The notes: generated by a model from the letters alone, not told the origin. A stretch of DNA of 45,924 nucleotides from Bacteroidales bacterium (GCA_035299085.1 DATGXG010000044.1:1-45924), one strand, 5' to 3'; shown: positions 8,092 through 17,626, counted from the stretch's first letter. A program made the numbers and translations.

Positions 8092-8493
8092 TCACTGAGT
8101 GAGCCTATTCTCAATCATCCACTGATGACCGAAAGGATCCAGAATTTCTGCCTGCCGGTAGCCATAATCATAATCCTGAGCCGGATTCAGCAACCTGGCT
8201 CCTGCATCCAGCGCACTCTTTACAACTGAATCCACATCTTCAACAAATAGTCCGATAAGGGTTGTGACCCCCTTTATCTTTCGGGGTTCAAACTGTCCCT
8301 TTGCCGGTCTCTCTTCATGCAGGTGAAACAGGGTCGGGCCAATCGACAGTTCTGCCACAAGCAGGGTGCCGTCATCATTCCGGAATTCCCTGATTACTGT
8401 TGCATTGAATGCTTTAGTATAAAAGGAAATATCCATTGTTCCTTCAGGGATAAACAGTTGCGGCGCAAAAACAGTACGATTAGTTTCAGTCAT
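8092..8493 (-). CDS. VOC (glyoxalase/bleomycin-resistance) superfamily protein, PhnB-like
   Basis: A 133-residue single vicinal-oxygen-chelate module. The pattern is typical: FIPEGTMDISFYTKAFNAT at the start, LIGLFVEDVDSVVKSALDAGA in the second beta-alpha unit, and the conserved ending EILDPFGHQWMIENR. It lacks any sign of a specific substrate, so lyase, dioxygenase or sequestering-protein roles cannot be separated. A 17-bp perfect palindrome lies 6 bp upstream of the ATG and suggests direct control by a dimeric repressor. Confidence 0.85.
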   Translation of the reverse strand: MTETNRTVFAPQLFIPEGTMDISFYTKAFNATVIREFRNDDGTLLVAELSIGPTLFHLHEERPAKGQFEPRKIKGVTTLIGLFVEDVDSVVKSALDAGARLLNPAQDYDYGYRQAEILDPFGHQWMIENRLTQ

Positions 8494-8498
8494 GGTTT

Positions 8499-8515
8499 TG
8501 ATAGTTAAACTATCA
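8499..8515. promoter_or_regulatory. 17-bp perfect palindrome upstream of the VOC gene
   Basis: TGATAGTT-A-AACTATCA has eight paired bases on each side of a single central base and ends 6 bp from the ATG at 8493. The size and position fit an operator for a small dimeric repressor (MarR, HxlR or ArsR type), which is inference; no regulator gene is adjacent. Confidence 0.55.
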
Positions 8516-8561
8516 GTGTTCCGTGTTTGTTCAAATTCAACCGCTACCGCGGTTGTGAACT

Positions 8562-8602
8562 GTGAATGCCAATAACACCGGCTTTCAGCCGGCGCTATTC
8601 AC
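8562..8602. repeat. Compound hairpin with CCGGC-TTTCA-GCCGG tip
   Basis: Outer arms GTGAAT/ATTCAC enclose an inner CCGGC-TTTCA-GCCGG stem-loop. The same GGC-TTTCA-GCC tip occurs at the end of the VOR operon (45767-45785). A further CCGC-TACC-GCGG palindrome is at 8541-8552. Probably an intergenic repeat family. Confidence 0.55.
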
Positions 8603-8637
8603 ATTAATCCGCTAACGCAGATTTTAGCCACTCCAGA

Positions 8638-8782
8638 AATCCTATCAATCCTATCAATCCTATCAATCCTATCAATCCCATTAATCCCAATAATCCCATT
8701 AATCCCAATAATCCCAATAATCCCATTCGTCCCATAGGTCCCAGACAAGACCAGAAGACCAGAAGACCAGAAGACCAACTGC
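8638..8782. repeat. Minisatellite: 9-bp aatcctatc / aatcccatt units then 8-bp accagaag units
   Basis: About ten 9-bp units (four to five aatcctatc, then alternating aatcccatt and aatcccaat) pass into GGTCC words and three accagaag units, ending at the stop codon of the esterase gene (8783). The 289-bp gap 8494-8782 contains this tract, the hairpins and the VOC operator, and no gene; the ORF across it is an artefact of the 9-bp periodicity. Confidence 0.85.
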
Positions 8783-10015
<1,233 letters not shown>

Positions 10016-11224
10016 CTAAGGATTATCATTTTCAGAATCCAGTCCGACTAATCTTCCATTTCTTAATTCCTTAAATATGAAATGTATTTTGTTCATAGAT
10101 TTGGAATTATATTCCATTATACTTGCTGCAGGTGCATCAATAGCCCCGGCCAGGGCTATTGAAGTTGCATCGCATGGTCTGAAATGCTTGCTATCCTCCG
10201 AACATAAGGTTACTGAATATTCATGTAATCCGTTTTCCTCATCGCCATAGAAAGTTGAAACCTGTAAGTACAACAAAGTGTCTAGCACAAAAGCATCTTC
10301 AATATAGAATCCGTTTTCAAAATCGCTGCTGTCAGTTTCAATTTTTGTCCTGGTCCAATTTCTGAAATCGGTTGACTCATACAGGTAATAAGAATCTTTT
10401 GCTGCTGCTAAATAAATAACTTTGCCATGTGCATATTGGAGATTTAGATTGGAATCAGCTTTTGTGGGTGTTTCGATATAATTCCACCTGATGGCATCAT
10501 CTGAAACAGCCATAAATGAAGTGGTATCAGTCAGAATGTAAACACTATCCCTGTAATAGCCTTTCAATGAAAACCAGTCATATGATATATACGGGTATTC
10601 CTCTTTATTGAAATTAATTGCCGTATCCGGAAAACTGAAGACATAAATCGTCTGGTTTTCTGCAGGGACTTGATTTGTATATTCCGGGTAAGAATTATCC
10701 CAGTTGAAGTAAGCATAAAGTTTCCAGTGTATGCCATCTTCAGACACAGCCAGTGATAAATTATGTTCTGCTATAATTTTATCGTTAATTACATGAATTG
10801 ATGTAACATAAATTCCGGTTGAAATCCACAGAATGCCATCGCGGGAATAATGAATCACCTGCATCCTGTCAGGGTTTTCACCCACATCAATAATTGAAAT
10901 GAAGTAGTTTTTAAAAGCAACGATATTTCTTGGAAAGGCTTCATATTTTAAGGTATCTCCGTTTGTATTAACCGTTATACCGGTGGGTTTTATCCATTGC
11001 CAGGTACTGTCATCAACCGATTCCAGGTAAAATAACGTTTCAATTTTATTATTCATGGCATCCCATTTCTGCTTTTCTTCTGCTACAACACCGTCGGCAA
11101 GCAGCAGTCCATTATTCCTTATTACATGATTAACCTTATAATAAGGATAGAATGAACTGTTTTGAGAATGAGTACTTAATAAAGCAAAATGAAGTAATGT
11201 AACCAGGATGATTATTGAACGCAT
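10016..11224 (-). CDS. Secreted beta-propeller-like protein with SxDxxxW repeats, unknown function
   Basis: The start was placed at MRSIIILVTLLHFALLSTHSQ (11224), which is a signal peptide; the frame extends 12 codons further through the intergenic palindrome. The body of about 380 residues holds at least four spaced words of the form SxDgxxW (SRDGILW, SEDGIHW, SDDAIRW, STDFRNW) plus SEDSKHF. This resembles the Asp-box turns between blades of sialidase-like propellers, so a six- or seven-bladed propeller is predicted. Catalytic arginines of true sialidases were not identified. It lies 47 bp downstream of the alpha/beta-hydrolase gene, with a 20-bp near-palindrome between. Confidence 0.65.
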   Translation of the reverse strand: MRSIIILVTLLHFALLSTHSQNSSFYPYYKVNHVIRNNGLLLADGVVAEEKQKWDAMNNKIETLFYLESVDDSTWQWIKPTGITVNTNGDTLKYEAFPRNIVAFKNYFISIIDVGENPDRMQVIHYSRDGILWISTGIYVTSIHVINDKIIAEHNLSLAVSEDGIHWKLYAYFNWDNSYPEYTNQVPAENQTIYVFSFPDTAINFNKEEYPYISYDWFSLKGYYRDSVYILTDTTSFMAVSDDAIRWNYIETPTKADSNLNLQYAHGKVIYLAAAKDSYYLYESTDFRNWTRTKIETDSSDFENGFYIEDAFVLDTLLYLQVSTFYGDEENGLHEYSVTLCSEDSKHFRPCDATSIALAGAIDAPAASIMEYNSKSMNKIHFIFKELRNGRLVGLDSENDNP

Positions 11225-11233
11225 AATTAGTAT

Positions 11234-11253
11234 ATGACTTAATATTGAGTCAT
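11234..11253. promoter_or_regulatory. 20-bp near-perfect palindrome upstream of the propeller gene
   Basis: ATGACTTAAT followed directly by ATTGAGTCAT is a palindrome with one mismatched pair, ending 10 bp from the ATG at 11224. It could be an operator, or a weak stem marking the end of the alpha/beta-hydrolase transcript. Confidence 0.4.
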
Positions 11254-11271
11254 CACACATTCAAACTTTAA

Positions 11272-12060
11272 CTAAAAAGCAGATTTTTGGCTTGACAGAA
11301 TATTCAATACTGCCGTTTCCAGAAGATGATTGAATTCCGATGGATTTTCAATCATGGGATAATGACAGGTACCTTTAATATTCATGACTAAATAACCGGA
11401 GTGTGCATACAACTTCAGTAAGTCTTCATTGGTTGGCACATAATCAACATTAATCAAATGTAATTTAAATCGCAATCGCTGTAATAATTCCCTTTCACGG
11501 TTGAAATAGGTGAAGCTCGATGTTAATAATGCAACTCCTGTTTCAGGGTCAAAGTTTTTGTAATCCTTTATAATGCGATTCCTTATCTGGTCATCAGTAC
11601 TGTCTGTCAATAAGGATTGTCGCGCAAATGCTTCCGAGACAGAAGGGAAATCACTTTTCATCATAATCAGTGCCTGTTCAATCTGTTTGGTAATACTTGG
11701 TGGCAATGCTGTTCCGGCATATTTAAAATTGTCAATACCAATAAAGCCAGTAATTAAATCCGGTATTTTATCGGCAACCTCTAAAATGACATCACCGCCA
11801 AGCGAATGCCCGATTAAAATAATATTGGAAAGGCCTGATTCAACAATAACAGAAATAATATCATCACCCAGCGACTGAATTGACCAGTTATCACGATTTT
11901 TGTCTGATCTGCCATGACCGGCTAAATCGACTAGTACTACTTTATAGGTTTTGCTGAAATATTCAAGCTGTTCCTGCCAATAATCCTTATCAATAAATGC
12001 ACCGTGGACAAATAAAAGCGAAATATCGCCTGTACCTTTGATAATGTAATCGAGTTTCAT
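11272..12060 (-). CDS. Alpha/beta-fold hydrolase
   Basis: A 262-residue cytoplasmic hydrolase. HGAFIDKDYW forms the oxyanion segment, DLAGHGRSD the strand-4 turn, GHSLGG the nucleophile elbow (Ser about 90), and the catalytic His is likely in GTCHYPMIENP near the C-terminus. The family covers esterases, lipases and haloalkane-dehalogenase relatives, and the substrate cannot be assigned. Confidence 0.88.
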   Translation of the reverse strand: MKLDYIIKGTGDISLLFVHGAFIDKDYWQEQLEYFSKTYKVVLVDLAGHGRSDKNRDNWSIQSLGDDIISVIVESGLSNIILIGHSLGGDVILEVADKIPDLITGFIGIDNFKYAGTALPPSITKQIEQALIMMKSDFPSVSEAFARQSLLTDSTDDQIRNRIIKDYKNFDPETGVALLTSSFTYFNRERELLQRLRFKLHLINVDYVPTNEDLLKLYAHSGYLVMNIKGTCHYPMIENPSEFNHLLETAVLNILSSQKSAF

Positions 12061-12140
12061 AATGCTGATATGGTTATTTAATGCAATTTAATTTATCACA
12101 ATCTGGTTCTTGTTTTGGGTTAAAAATTCAAAATTATTGT

Positions 12141-12572
12141 TTAATGAAAATGGTTTTTGTTTCGGTGTTCTGTGTTTATCCTTGTAAGAATTTCCCGTTT
12201 CAGTAAAAACGCGTTACAAAGAACATTGTATTCCTCTTCTGTGCATTTTCCTTTGCAGATCGTATTGGTTTTATCCGTTTTTTCGAACACGGCATTTATT
12301 TTATCACAGGGAAAATGTTGGCATTCTCCGCAATTGTTAATGTTCTGAAGGTGTATGCAGTCATTAATCCCTTGACTGCAGGCCATATCCCGGTTGCAAC
12401 CATAACACTTCATTTGCTCCGGGTCAATGACTTCAGGCCGGAATCCCAATTTAAACCACAAAGCGGCAAATCTTTTTAAGGCTTCGATATCGTTGTTCCG
12501 TGTTGCAACATAGCGCGGGCACAATGAACACACATCTCCGCAAAATGAAATAATCTGATTTTGAGCTGTCAT
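12141..12572 (-). CDS. DUF3795 cysteine-rich protein
   Basis: The 143-residue protein has about 13 cysteines in the family pattern: FCGDVCSLCPRY near the N-terminus, MKCYGCNRDMAC and NNCGECQHFPCDK in the middle. This suggests zinc or iron-sulfur binding. DUF3795 proteins are common in anaerobes and have no settled function. It lies 10 bp downstream of the DJ-1/PfpI gene, implying co-transcription. Another DUF3795 protein is at 24977-25330. Confidence 0.85.
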   Translation of the reverse strand: MTAQNQIISFCGDVCSLCPRYVATRNNDIEALKRFAALWFKLGFRPEVIDPEQMKCYGCNRDMACSQGINDCIHLQNINNCGECQHFPCDKINAVFEKTDKTNTICKGKCTEEEYNVLCNAFLLKREILTRINTEHRNKNHFH

Positions 12573-12582
12573 GATACTATAA

Positions 12583-13158
12583 TTAAAATCCCATCAGTTT
12601 TCTTACTTTATCTGAATTTGCTTTTGAGGTTAGCAATTCAAGTAATAACAAGGCTACATTAATTGCTGTAGAAGGATTCCAGGATGTGATGATATTATCA
12701 TCCAAAACGATTGGCTGATCCAATACATTGGCTCCAAATTCCAAGAGTTCTTTTCTCCTTTTGACACTGTCATAAACTGTTGCATTTTTATTTATCAGAA
12801 TACCGCTCTTCGCCACAGGCAGTGAACCTACACAAATGGACGCAATCACTTTATTTTCTGTTTTGAACCTCCGGATCACATCCAGGAACTTTTCATTGTA
12901 GGCATCATTATAAAAGCCGTAAATTTCAAATCCTCCCGGAATCGCCAGGGCATCAAATGAATGGATATCAATTTCATCTAGTAAATAATCAACAATAAAT
13001 TTCTGGTTGAATGAGCTCTTAATTTCCTTTTTAAGGGCGCAGGAAAACAGTTCTGTCGACATATCGCCTTCAGCATGATTCCATCCGATCACATCAATAA
13101 ATGCGCTTGCCTCAAAGGATTCAAAGCCATCGGCCAATAGCAATAATACTTTCTTCAT
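12583..13158 (-). CDS. DJ-1/PfpI family protein
   Basis: The start chosen is MKKVLLLLADGFE (13158) because the family always begins with this first strand; the frame continues 12 codons further without homology. The predicted nucleophile is Cys109 in ASICVGS, at the sharp elbow after IPGGFEIYG, with the partner acid in the GFESFEA segment near residue 13-16. Family members act as deglycases, glyoxalase III, chaperones or proteases. About 191 residues is a normal length. It precedes the DUF3795 gene by 10 bp. Confidence 0.88.
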   Translation of the reverse strand: MKKVLLLLADGFESFEASAFIDVIGWNHAEGDMSTELFSCALKKEIKSSFNQKFIVDYLLDEIDIHSFDALAIPGGFEIYGFYNDAYNEKFLDVIRRFKTENKVIASICVGSLPVAKSGILINKNATVYDSVKRRKELLEFGANVLDQPIVLDDNIITSWNPSTAINVALLLLELLTSKANSDKVRKLMGF

Positions 13159-13215
13159 GTATCTGAATATATCTGGTTTTATAAGTTCTGGCAAACACGG
13201 TTATGGACCGGATAG

Positions 13216-13593
13216 TTAAAACCGACTGAGAAATTTTGGTACAAATATGATTAATCCAATAATCAATGCTGTTATAGCGCTTACCAAAACGCCTGCTGCT
13301 GACAAATCTTTAATTCTTTTAATCTTGTCATTCTTTTTGGGTGATACAAAATCTGATATACCCTCAATTGCTGTATTGGCTATTTCCATGGTAATCACGA
13401 ATCCTATTGCAAAAACAATGGCAAGCCATTCATACACGGATATGTCGAAAAGGAACCCCGCAAGGATTGCGCTCACTGCCGCAAAGAAATGAATTTGGGC
13501 GTTATGCTCTTCTTTAAACAGGATCCTTAACCCGTTAAAGGCATGTTTGAAGCTTTTCAGCCGTTCGGCTACCAAAAATCTATTTTGTTTCAT
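13216..13593 (-). CDS. dgkA: Diacylglycerol/undecaprenol kinase family membrane protein
   Basis: A 125-residue protein with three transmembrane helices and the family signature MEIANTAIEGISDFV (Glu70, Asn73, Glu77), plus KEEHNAQIH near residue 27 and KDLSAAGVLVSA before helix 3. Family members phosphorylate diacylglycerol or undecaprenol at the inner membrane. In Bacteroidota the undecaprenol role is equally possible. It starts 5 bp after the DUF1361 gene ends, so the two are co-transcribed. Confidence 0.92.
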   Translation of the reverse strand: MKQNRFLVAERLKSFKHAFNGLRILFKEEHNAQIHFFAAVSAILAGFLFDISVYEWLAIVFAIGFVITMEIANTAIEGISDFVSPKKNDKIKRIKDLSAAGVLVSAITALIIGLIIFVPKFLSRF

Positions 13594-13598
13594 TCCGT

Positions 13599-14261
13599 CT
13601 AATTATCCCTTTTCTTAATAAACTTAAACGACCAGTAAATGATGGTTAAGAATATGAACATAAATAGTGTCATTCCCCACGTTTGCCGATGGTGAAACGG
13701 GTTTATAATTCTGTCCCCGATATCATAAGCCAATGAATAGGGTTGTCTTATTACATCCCAACTGTTCCAACGTAAATACCTTCCGATATAAATACCAAAA
13801 CTTCCGAGAAACAGCAAACTCAGGGAAATAAAAGGAATTAACTTTTTATTGATTTTTTTGCTTAATAAGTTTTCAATATCCCACAGACTCATGAATCCGA
13901 ACATCAATCCTGTCCATGCAAACGACAGGATCAGAACCAGGTCGAACCATATCGGCATGGTTGAATTCAATCTTAAATGAAATAAATCGGTAAGGATGTA
14001 AGGGGCATTTGGGAAAAATAACAGCCATAAAATCACTAAAATGAAATTCAGTTTTACATTCTGGAATCTCGGGTATACAAGTATTAACGATGTAAACAAC
14101 CAGGGGAGAAAAGCCAGAAAAAGATTCCAGTTAAGAAAGAGAAATAATCGGGTGTCCGAATACAACAGCCGGAAAATTGAAAGACTAAAACACAGAATAC
14201 TCAGTGCACCAAGAAATATGGTTTCCTTATAACGGTTTGACTCTTTTAATTCACGAATCAT
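13599..14261 (-). CDS. DUF1361 integral membrane protein
   Basis: A 220-residue protein with about seven hydrophobic helices and the family hallmark FFPNAPYILTDLFHLR in the third to fourth helix region. Function is unknown. It sits between the membrane histidine kinase (24 bp upstream) and the DgkA-like kinase (5 bp downstream), all on one strand, so the three probably form an envelope-related transcription unit. Confidence 0.85.
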   Translation of the reverse strand: MIRELKESNRYKETIFLGALSILCFSLSIFRLLYSDTRLFLFLNWNLFLAFLPWLFTSLILVYPRFQNVKLNFILVILWLLFFPNAPYILTDLFHLRLNSTMPIWFDLVLILSFAWTGLMFGFMSLWDIENLLSKKINKKLIPFISLSLLFLGSFGIYIGRYLRWNSWDVIRQPYSLAYDIGDRIINPFHHRQTWGMTLFMFIFLTIIYWSFKFIKKRDN

Positions 14262-14285
14262 AAAGTAATAAGTTCTTCTAAGCTC

Positions 14286-15635
14286 TTAATCATTCAAAGG
14301 TAATTCAATAATGAATTTCACGCTGTTTTCAATATTAACTGCGCTGATTTTTCCCTTATGTTCATTGATATAGGTATAGCAAATTGATAATCCCAGTCCT
14401 TTGCCTTTATCCGGATCCTTGGTGGTAAAGAATGGATCAAAAATCTGGCTGAGGTGTTCTTCTGCGATTGGCGGTCCGGAATTTGAAATCTCAATTACAG
14501 CACTATTGTCCTTTCTGGAAGTTTTAATTAAAATCATTTTTTCTTTGATCCGGTCTGAATTCAACGCGAAGACAGCGTTATTAAATAGATTTATGAATAT
14601 CTGATGCAATTTTTCAACATATACGGGAACGGGTACTGCTAATGCAAATTCTTTTGAAATAACGATGTCTTTTGGAATAATAGACATCATGAATAATAAC
14701 GTATTATCAATGATGGAGTGTATGTTCAGGTATTCTTTCCTTGATTCGCCTTTAATTGAAAAAGACATTAACGCATTGACAATATCGACTGAACGATCAA
14801 ATCCTTCATTGATAATATTGGTGGCCAAAGTATAGGATTCCTTCAATTCATCCGATACGCTCTTTTCAATCTCAGGTTTAATATCTTTCATGATATGAAT
14901 TCCACCGGAAATGAAATTAAGCGGGTTATTGATTTCATGGGCAACTCCGGTGACAAGTGTGCCCAATGAGGCCATCTTTTCGGATTGAACAAGATGATTC
15001 TGGGCCTTTTTAAGTTCTTCGATAACAACATGCAGATGCTCTGTTCTTTCATTCACAGTCTTTTCAAGAGCCTGTTGATGATTCTGCAGCTCGATCCGTA
15101 ATTTGTGTTGCACATAATAAAAAGAAATGGCTATGGCCGTATAAGTCATTTCATATTGCACTCCGACAAATAATTTGCTGAGATGCTGAGTGTAACTTTC
15201 AACGCTGGTTAAAACAATGAATCCATTAAATGAAATCAGGGCCAGTTGAATTGAAATCAGGTAATAAATCAGAACAAGGGCCACGCTTGCAATGGCGTTT
15301 TTTACAATATTAAATTGTTGCCTGTTCAGCATATTGAAAAAATACCACAAGATAAACAAGGGAATTGCGTGCCCTATGAAATTATGAAAGTAATCGTTTA
15401 AGCTAAGTGAAAAATTAATGGAAGAAATCGCACTTAAACCTATACTGTAAAAAGGGTTTGAAAGATGAATGATAGCAATCAGTAAAGGTAATTCCCTGAG
15501 ATCGCTTTGCACTCCTTTTACCCCGGGAATATTGAAATAAATAAATTGAAAAATAAGAGAAAGAACACCAAAGGCAATGGTGAAAAGGATATCTTTTTTG
15601 AAGCGATTGTTGAGAATACTCTTAAAATAATTCAT
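14286..15635 (-). CDS. Membrane-bound sensor histidine kinase, orphan
   Basis: Taken from the ATG at 15635; a TTG six codons further upstream is a weaker choice. The first 180 or so residues form five or six transmembrane helices without a large periplasmic domain. Next come a coiled coil (EKTVNERTEHLHVVIEELKK), a HisKA dimerisation helix with the phospho-acceptor His (about residue 233) in GVAHEINNPL, and a HATPase domain with NLFNNAVFAL (N box), FDPFFTTK and GKGLGLSI (G boxes). The signal must be sensed within or at the membrane. No response regulator is encoded in the window. The downstream partners DUF1361 and DgkA-like suggest an envelope or lipid link, which is inference. Confidence 0.92.
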   Translation of the reverse strand: MNYFKSILNNRFKKDILFTIAFGVLSLIFQFIYFNIPGVKGVQSDLRELPLLIAIIHLSNPFYSIGLSAISSINFSLSLNDYFHNFIGHAIPLFILWYFFNMLNRQQFNIVKNAIASVALVLIYYLISIQLALISFNGFIVLTSVESYTQHLSKLFVGVQYEMTYTAIAISFYYVQHKLRIELQNHQQALEKTVNERTEHLHVVIEELKKAQNHLVQSEKMASLGTLVTGVAHEINNPLNFISGGIHIMKDIKPEIEKSVSDELKESYTLATNIINEGFDRSVDIVNALMSFSIKGESRKEYLNIHSIIDNTLLFMMSIIPKDIVISKEFALAVPVPVYVEKLHQIFINLFNNAVFALNSDRIKEKMILIKTSRKDNSAVIEISNSGPPIAEEHLSQIFDPFFTTKDPDKGKGLGLSICYTYINEHKGKISAVNIENSVKFIIELPLND

Positions 15636-15733
15636 TATTGCCTGTGTAATCAATTTACAAGGTACAAAACATTCCTGATTTGGGGTGATTTTTTAAGGGA
15701 AACTTAAATGAAGGTATAATCTGGTTTTATCCT

Positions 15734-16300
15734 TTATTGGTTACTGTAATGGAGTGCAATTACTCCTGAAGTAAAAGGTTTATTTTCCAGGAGCCTCAGT
15801 TTGGTCCTTTCCTTAATGTTTTTAAACAAGGGAATACCCTGTCCCAATAAAACCGGATTCAGAAATATCCAATACTCATCTATTAAACCAAGTTCTAACA
15901 GGGAGTGTGAAGCGCGCGGACTGCCAAAAATCAGAATATTTTTACCGGGTTGTTGTTTTAACCGGATTATATTTTCTGTGAGATTGTCACGTATGACAGT
16001 AGTGTTTTCTGATCCGGTTTCACTTATTGTTTTTGACAGAACAACCTTTGAAACATTTTTATACCAGACAGAGTGTTCCTTATCGTGTTTGCTTGCATTG
16101 GGCTGCTCACCTGCCCCCGGCCAGTATGCCTCCATCATCTGGTAGGTCACCCTTCCATAAAGAGCAGTATCAGCCTTGTCGGTCATTGTGGATACAAAAT
16201 CGAATATTTCATCATTGACGGTTACCCAGTTTAATTCACCTTTTGAACCGGCCACAAAACCGTCAAGTGAAGCATGCATAAAAAATACAAGGTTTCTCAT
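15734..16300 (-). CDS. Dihydrofolate reductase-like (RibD C-terminal) family protein
   Basis: The 188-residue protein starts MRNLVFFMHASLDGFVAG, the strand and loop that bind NADPH in the RibD_C/DHFR-like fold, and contains ALYGRVTYQMMEAYWPG and ILIFGSPRASHSLLELGLIDEY, both diagnostic of the YwjB/YyaP subgroup. It is predicted to be an NAD(P)H-dependent reductase; the substrate is not known. A hexamer inverted repeat GAACTT-5-AAGTTC lies 15 bp upstream of the ATG. Confidence 0.88.
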   Translation of the reverse strand: MRNLVFFMHASLDGFVAGSKGELNWVTVNDEIFDFVSTMTDKADTALYGRVTYQMMEAYWPGAGEQPNASKHDKEHSVWYKNVSKVVLSKTISETGSENTTVIRDNLTENIIRLKQQPGKNILIFGSPRASHSLLELGLIDEYWIFLNPVLLGQGIPLFKNIKERTKLRLLENKPFTSGVIALHYSNQ

Positions 16301-16314
16301 TAGCTTTTCCTTTG

Positions 16315-16331
16315 GAACTTAAACAAAGTTC
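16315..16331. promoter_or_regulatory. Inverted repeat GAACTT-N5-AAGTTC upstream of the DHFR-like gene
   Basis: Six-base perfect arms with a 5-bp spacer, ending 15 bp before the start codon at 16300. The same half-site in the other arrangement (AAGTTC-TT-GAACTT) is upstream of the ferredoxin gene at 43032-43045. Candidate operator only. Confidence 0.3.
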
Positions 16332-16428
16332 TTTCCCGGTTTGTTCCATTCATTTGTAAACTCCGGATAGTTCGGATTCAAAAAAACAGATAAACAAAGT
16401 ATAACTTTGGGAAAACCAGGAGTCGGAT

Positions 16429-17079
16429 TTATAGACGGTATTTTAGATTCAAAATCAGCATCGGAAACCACCTGTCCAATGAACCTTTATATCCCATACC
16501 GGGAATAAAATTTGAATAACTATACAGTTTTAAATACCTGTCAGTAGGTGTTGATAATTGAAAATCAACAGAAGTTTTTAATCGGTTGGCTATTTTTAAT
16601 TCATATCCGAGTGATGCATTTAGTCCCGGCAGATAAACAGTGTGTTCTATCTCTTGTGCATATGAATAAGGTCTTGAATCATTCAATGACATGAACAACC
16701 CTTTTTCATGTACTATTGAATTGGTGATAAAAAGTCCTAAATGAAAATAATTTTGTTTTTCAAAGACACTTCGCAGGTTATAATATCCACCAATTTTTAT
16801 ATATCCGCCTGATTGTTTTTCTAAACTATATCCATCATATAGATCTATATGACGAGTTAAAATATATCCTATTACATCATATTCATCATGGTACCCAAAT
16901 GCGTATCCCAAATCCGCTATTGTAGTCAGAAATGGTTTTAATTCAATTGAATAGTTAAAATTAATGGTTGAAGCAGGAAGCTGAAGAATATTTAATCCTA
17001 AAAACTGGTTTCTGTCAGATTGTGCGTATGATTTAAGCCCAATTAAGAAAACCAGAATTAAGAATATCTTTTTTATCAT
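16429..17079 (-). CDS. Predicted outer-membrane beta-barrel protein
   Basis: The start was placed at MIKKIFLILVFLIGLKSYAQ, a signal peptide; the frame continues 15 codons upstream into the 3' end of the preceding gene. The remaining 197 residues alternate polar and hydrophobic residues in strands, are tyrosine-rich, and end in ILNLKYRL, a typical outer-membrane insertion end with a terminal strand. No specific family is assigned. The preceding gene ends 19 bp upstream, so they are probably co-transcribed. Confidence 0.7.
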   Translation of the reverse strand: MIKKIFLILVFLIGLKSYAQSDRNQFLGLNILQLPASTINFNYSIELKPFLTTIADLGYAFGYHDEYDVIGYILTRHIDLYDGYSLEKQSGGYIKIGGYYNLRSVFEKQNYFHLGLFITNSIVHEKGLFMSLNDSRPYSYAQEIEHTVYLPGLNASLGYELKIANRLKTSVDFQLSTPTDRYLKLYSYSNFIPGMGYKGSLDRWFPMLILNLKYRL

Positions 17080-17098
17080 ATTCCCTGGTAGTTCTTCT

Positions 17099-17626
17099 TT
17101 ATTCAGTAAATCCAATCTCATCAAGCAGTTTTAAACGCCGGTGATAATAGTAGTAATGAGCAAGCTCGTTATCAAATTCTTTTCTTTTGAAATTATCTCT
17201 GATTATACTTCTCATGGTTGTCAGATTATAAGGGTAAATTGAGCCCTTATTTACTATATAAAAGAACCTGACCGTGTTTTCAAGATCTTTTAAACTGGCA
17301 AAATTTCGGATATACAATTGCATCTTCATGTTATAATACTCCGGATATCGGTCATTGATCCCGACTTTTCTTAAGTAACGAATCGAATTCTGATAATCAC
17401 TTGCATTATGTAACTCAGCAGCTCTTATAAGATAAAGTAATTGTTCCGATATCCGGATATCCATTTTGCCAACCCTTGCCTTCAGAAACAAAGTATCTAA
17501 CTCTGTGTTTTCAGCGCAGCCCAGTGAAATTGAAAGTTCGCGTAACTGCATCAAAGTTTTCATTTCCTGTCCGAACGAACAATTGATCAGCATTATAAAC
17601 AAAACCACCGGAAATACTTTTTTCAT
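17099..17626 (-). CDS. Secreted alpha-helical protein of unknown function
   Basis: A 175-residue product with a signal peptide (MKKVFPVVLFIMLINCSFGQ). The rest is predicted helical with paired helices of TPR-like spacing (AELHNASDYQNSIRYLRKVG) and a basic, tyrosine-rich C-terminus (LAHYYYYHRRLKLLDEI). No family is recognised. It is followed after 19 bp by the barrel protein gene and preceded by the lipoprotein gene at 39 bp, suggesting one envelope operon. Confidence 0.6.
   Translation of the reverse strand: MKKVFPVVLFIMLINCSFGQEMKTLMQLRELSISLGCAENTELDTLFLKARVGKMDIRISEQLLYLIRAAELHNASDYQNSIRYLRKVGINDRYPEYYNMKMQLYIRNFASLKDLENTVRFFYIVNKGSIYPYNLTTMRSIIRDNFKRKEFDNELAHYYYYHRRLKLLDEIGFTE

Noticed and set aside
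12129..12136. TAATTTTG box as a promoter for the alpha/beta hydrolase gene
   Set aside because: No TTG at the -33 distance and it is about 69 bp from the start codon.
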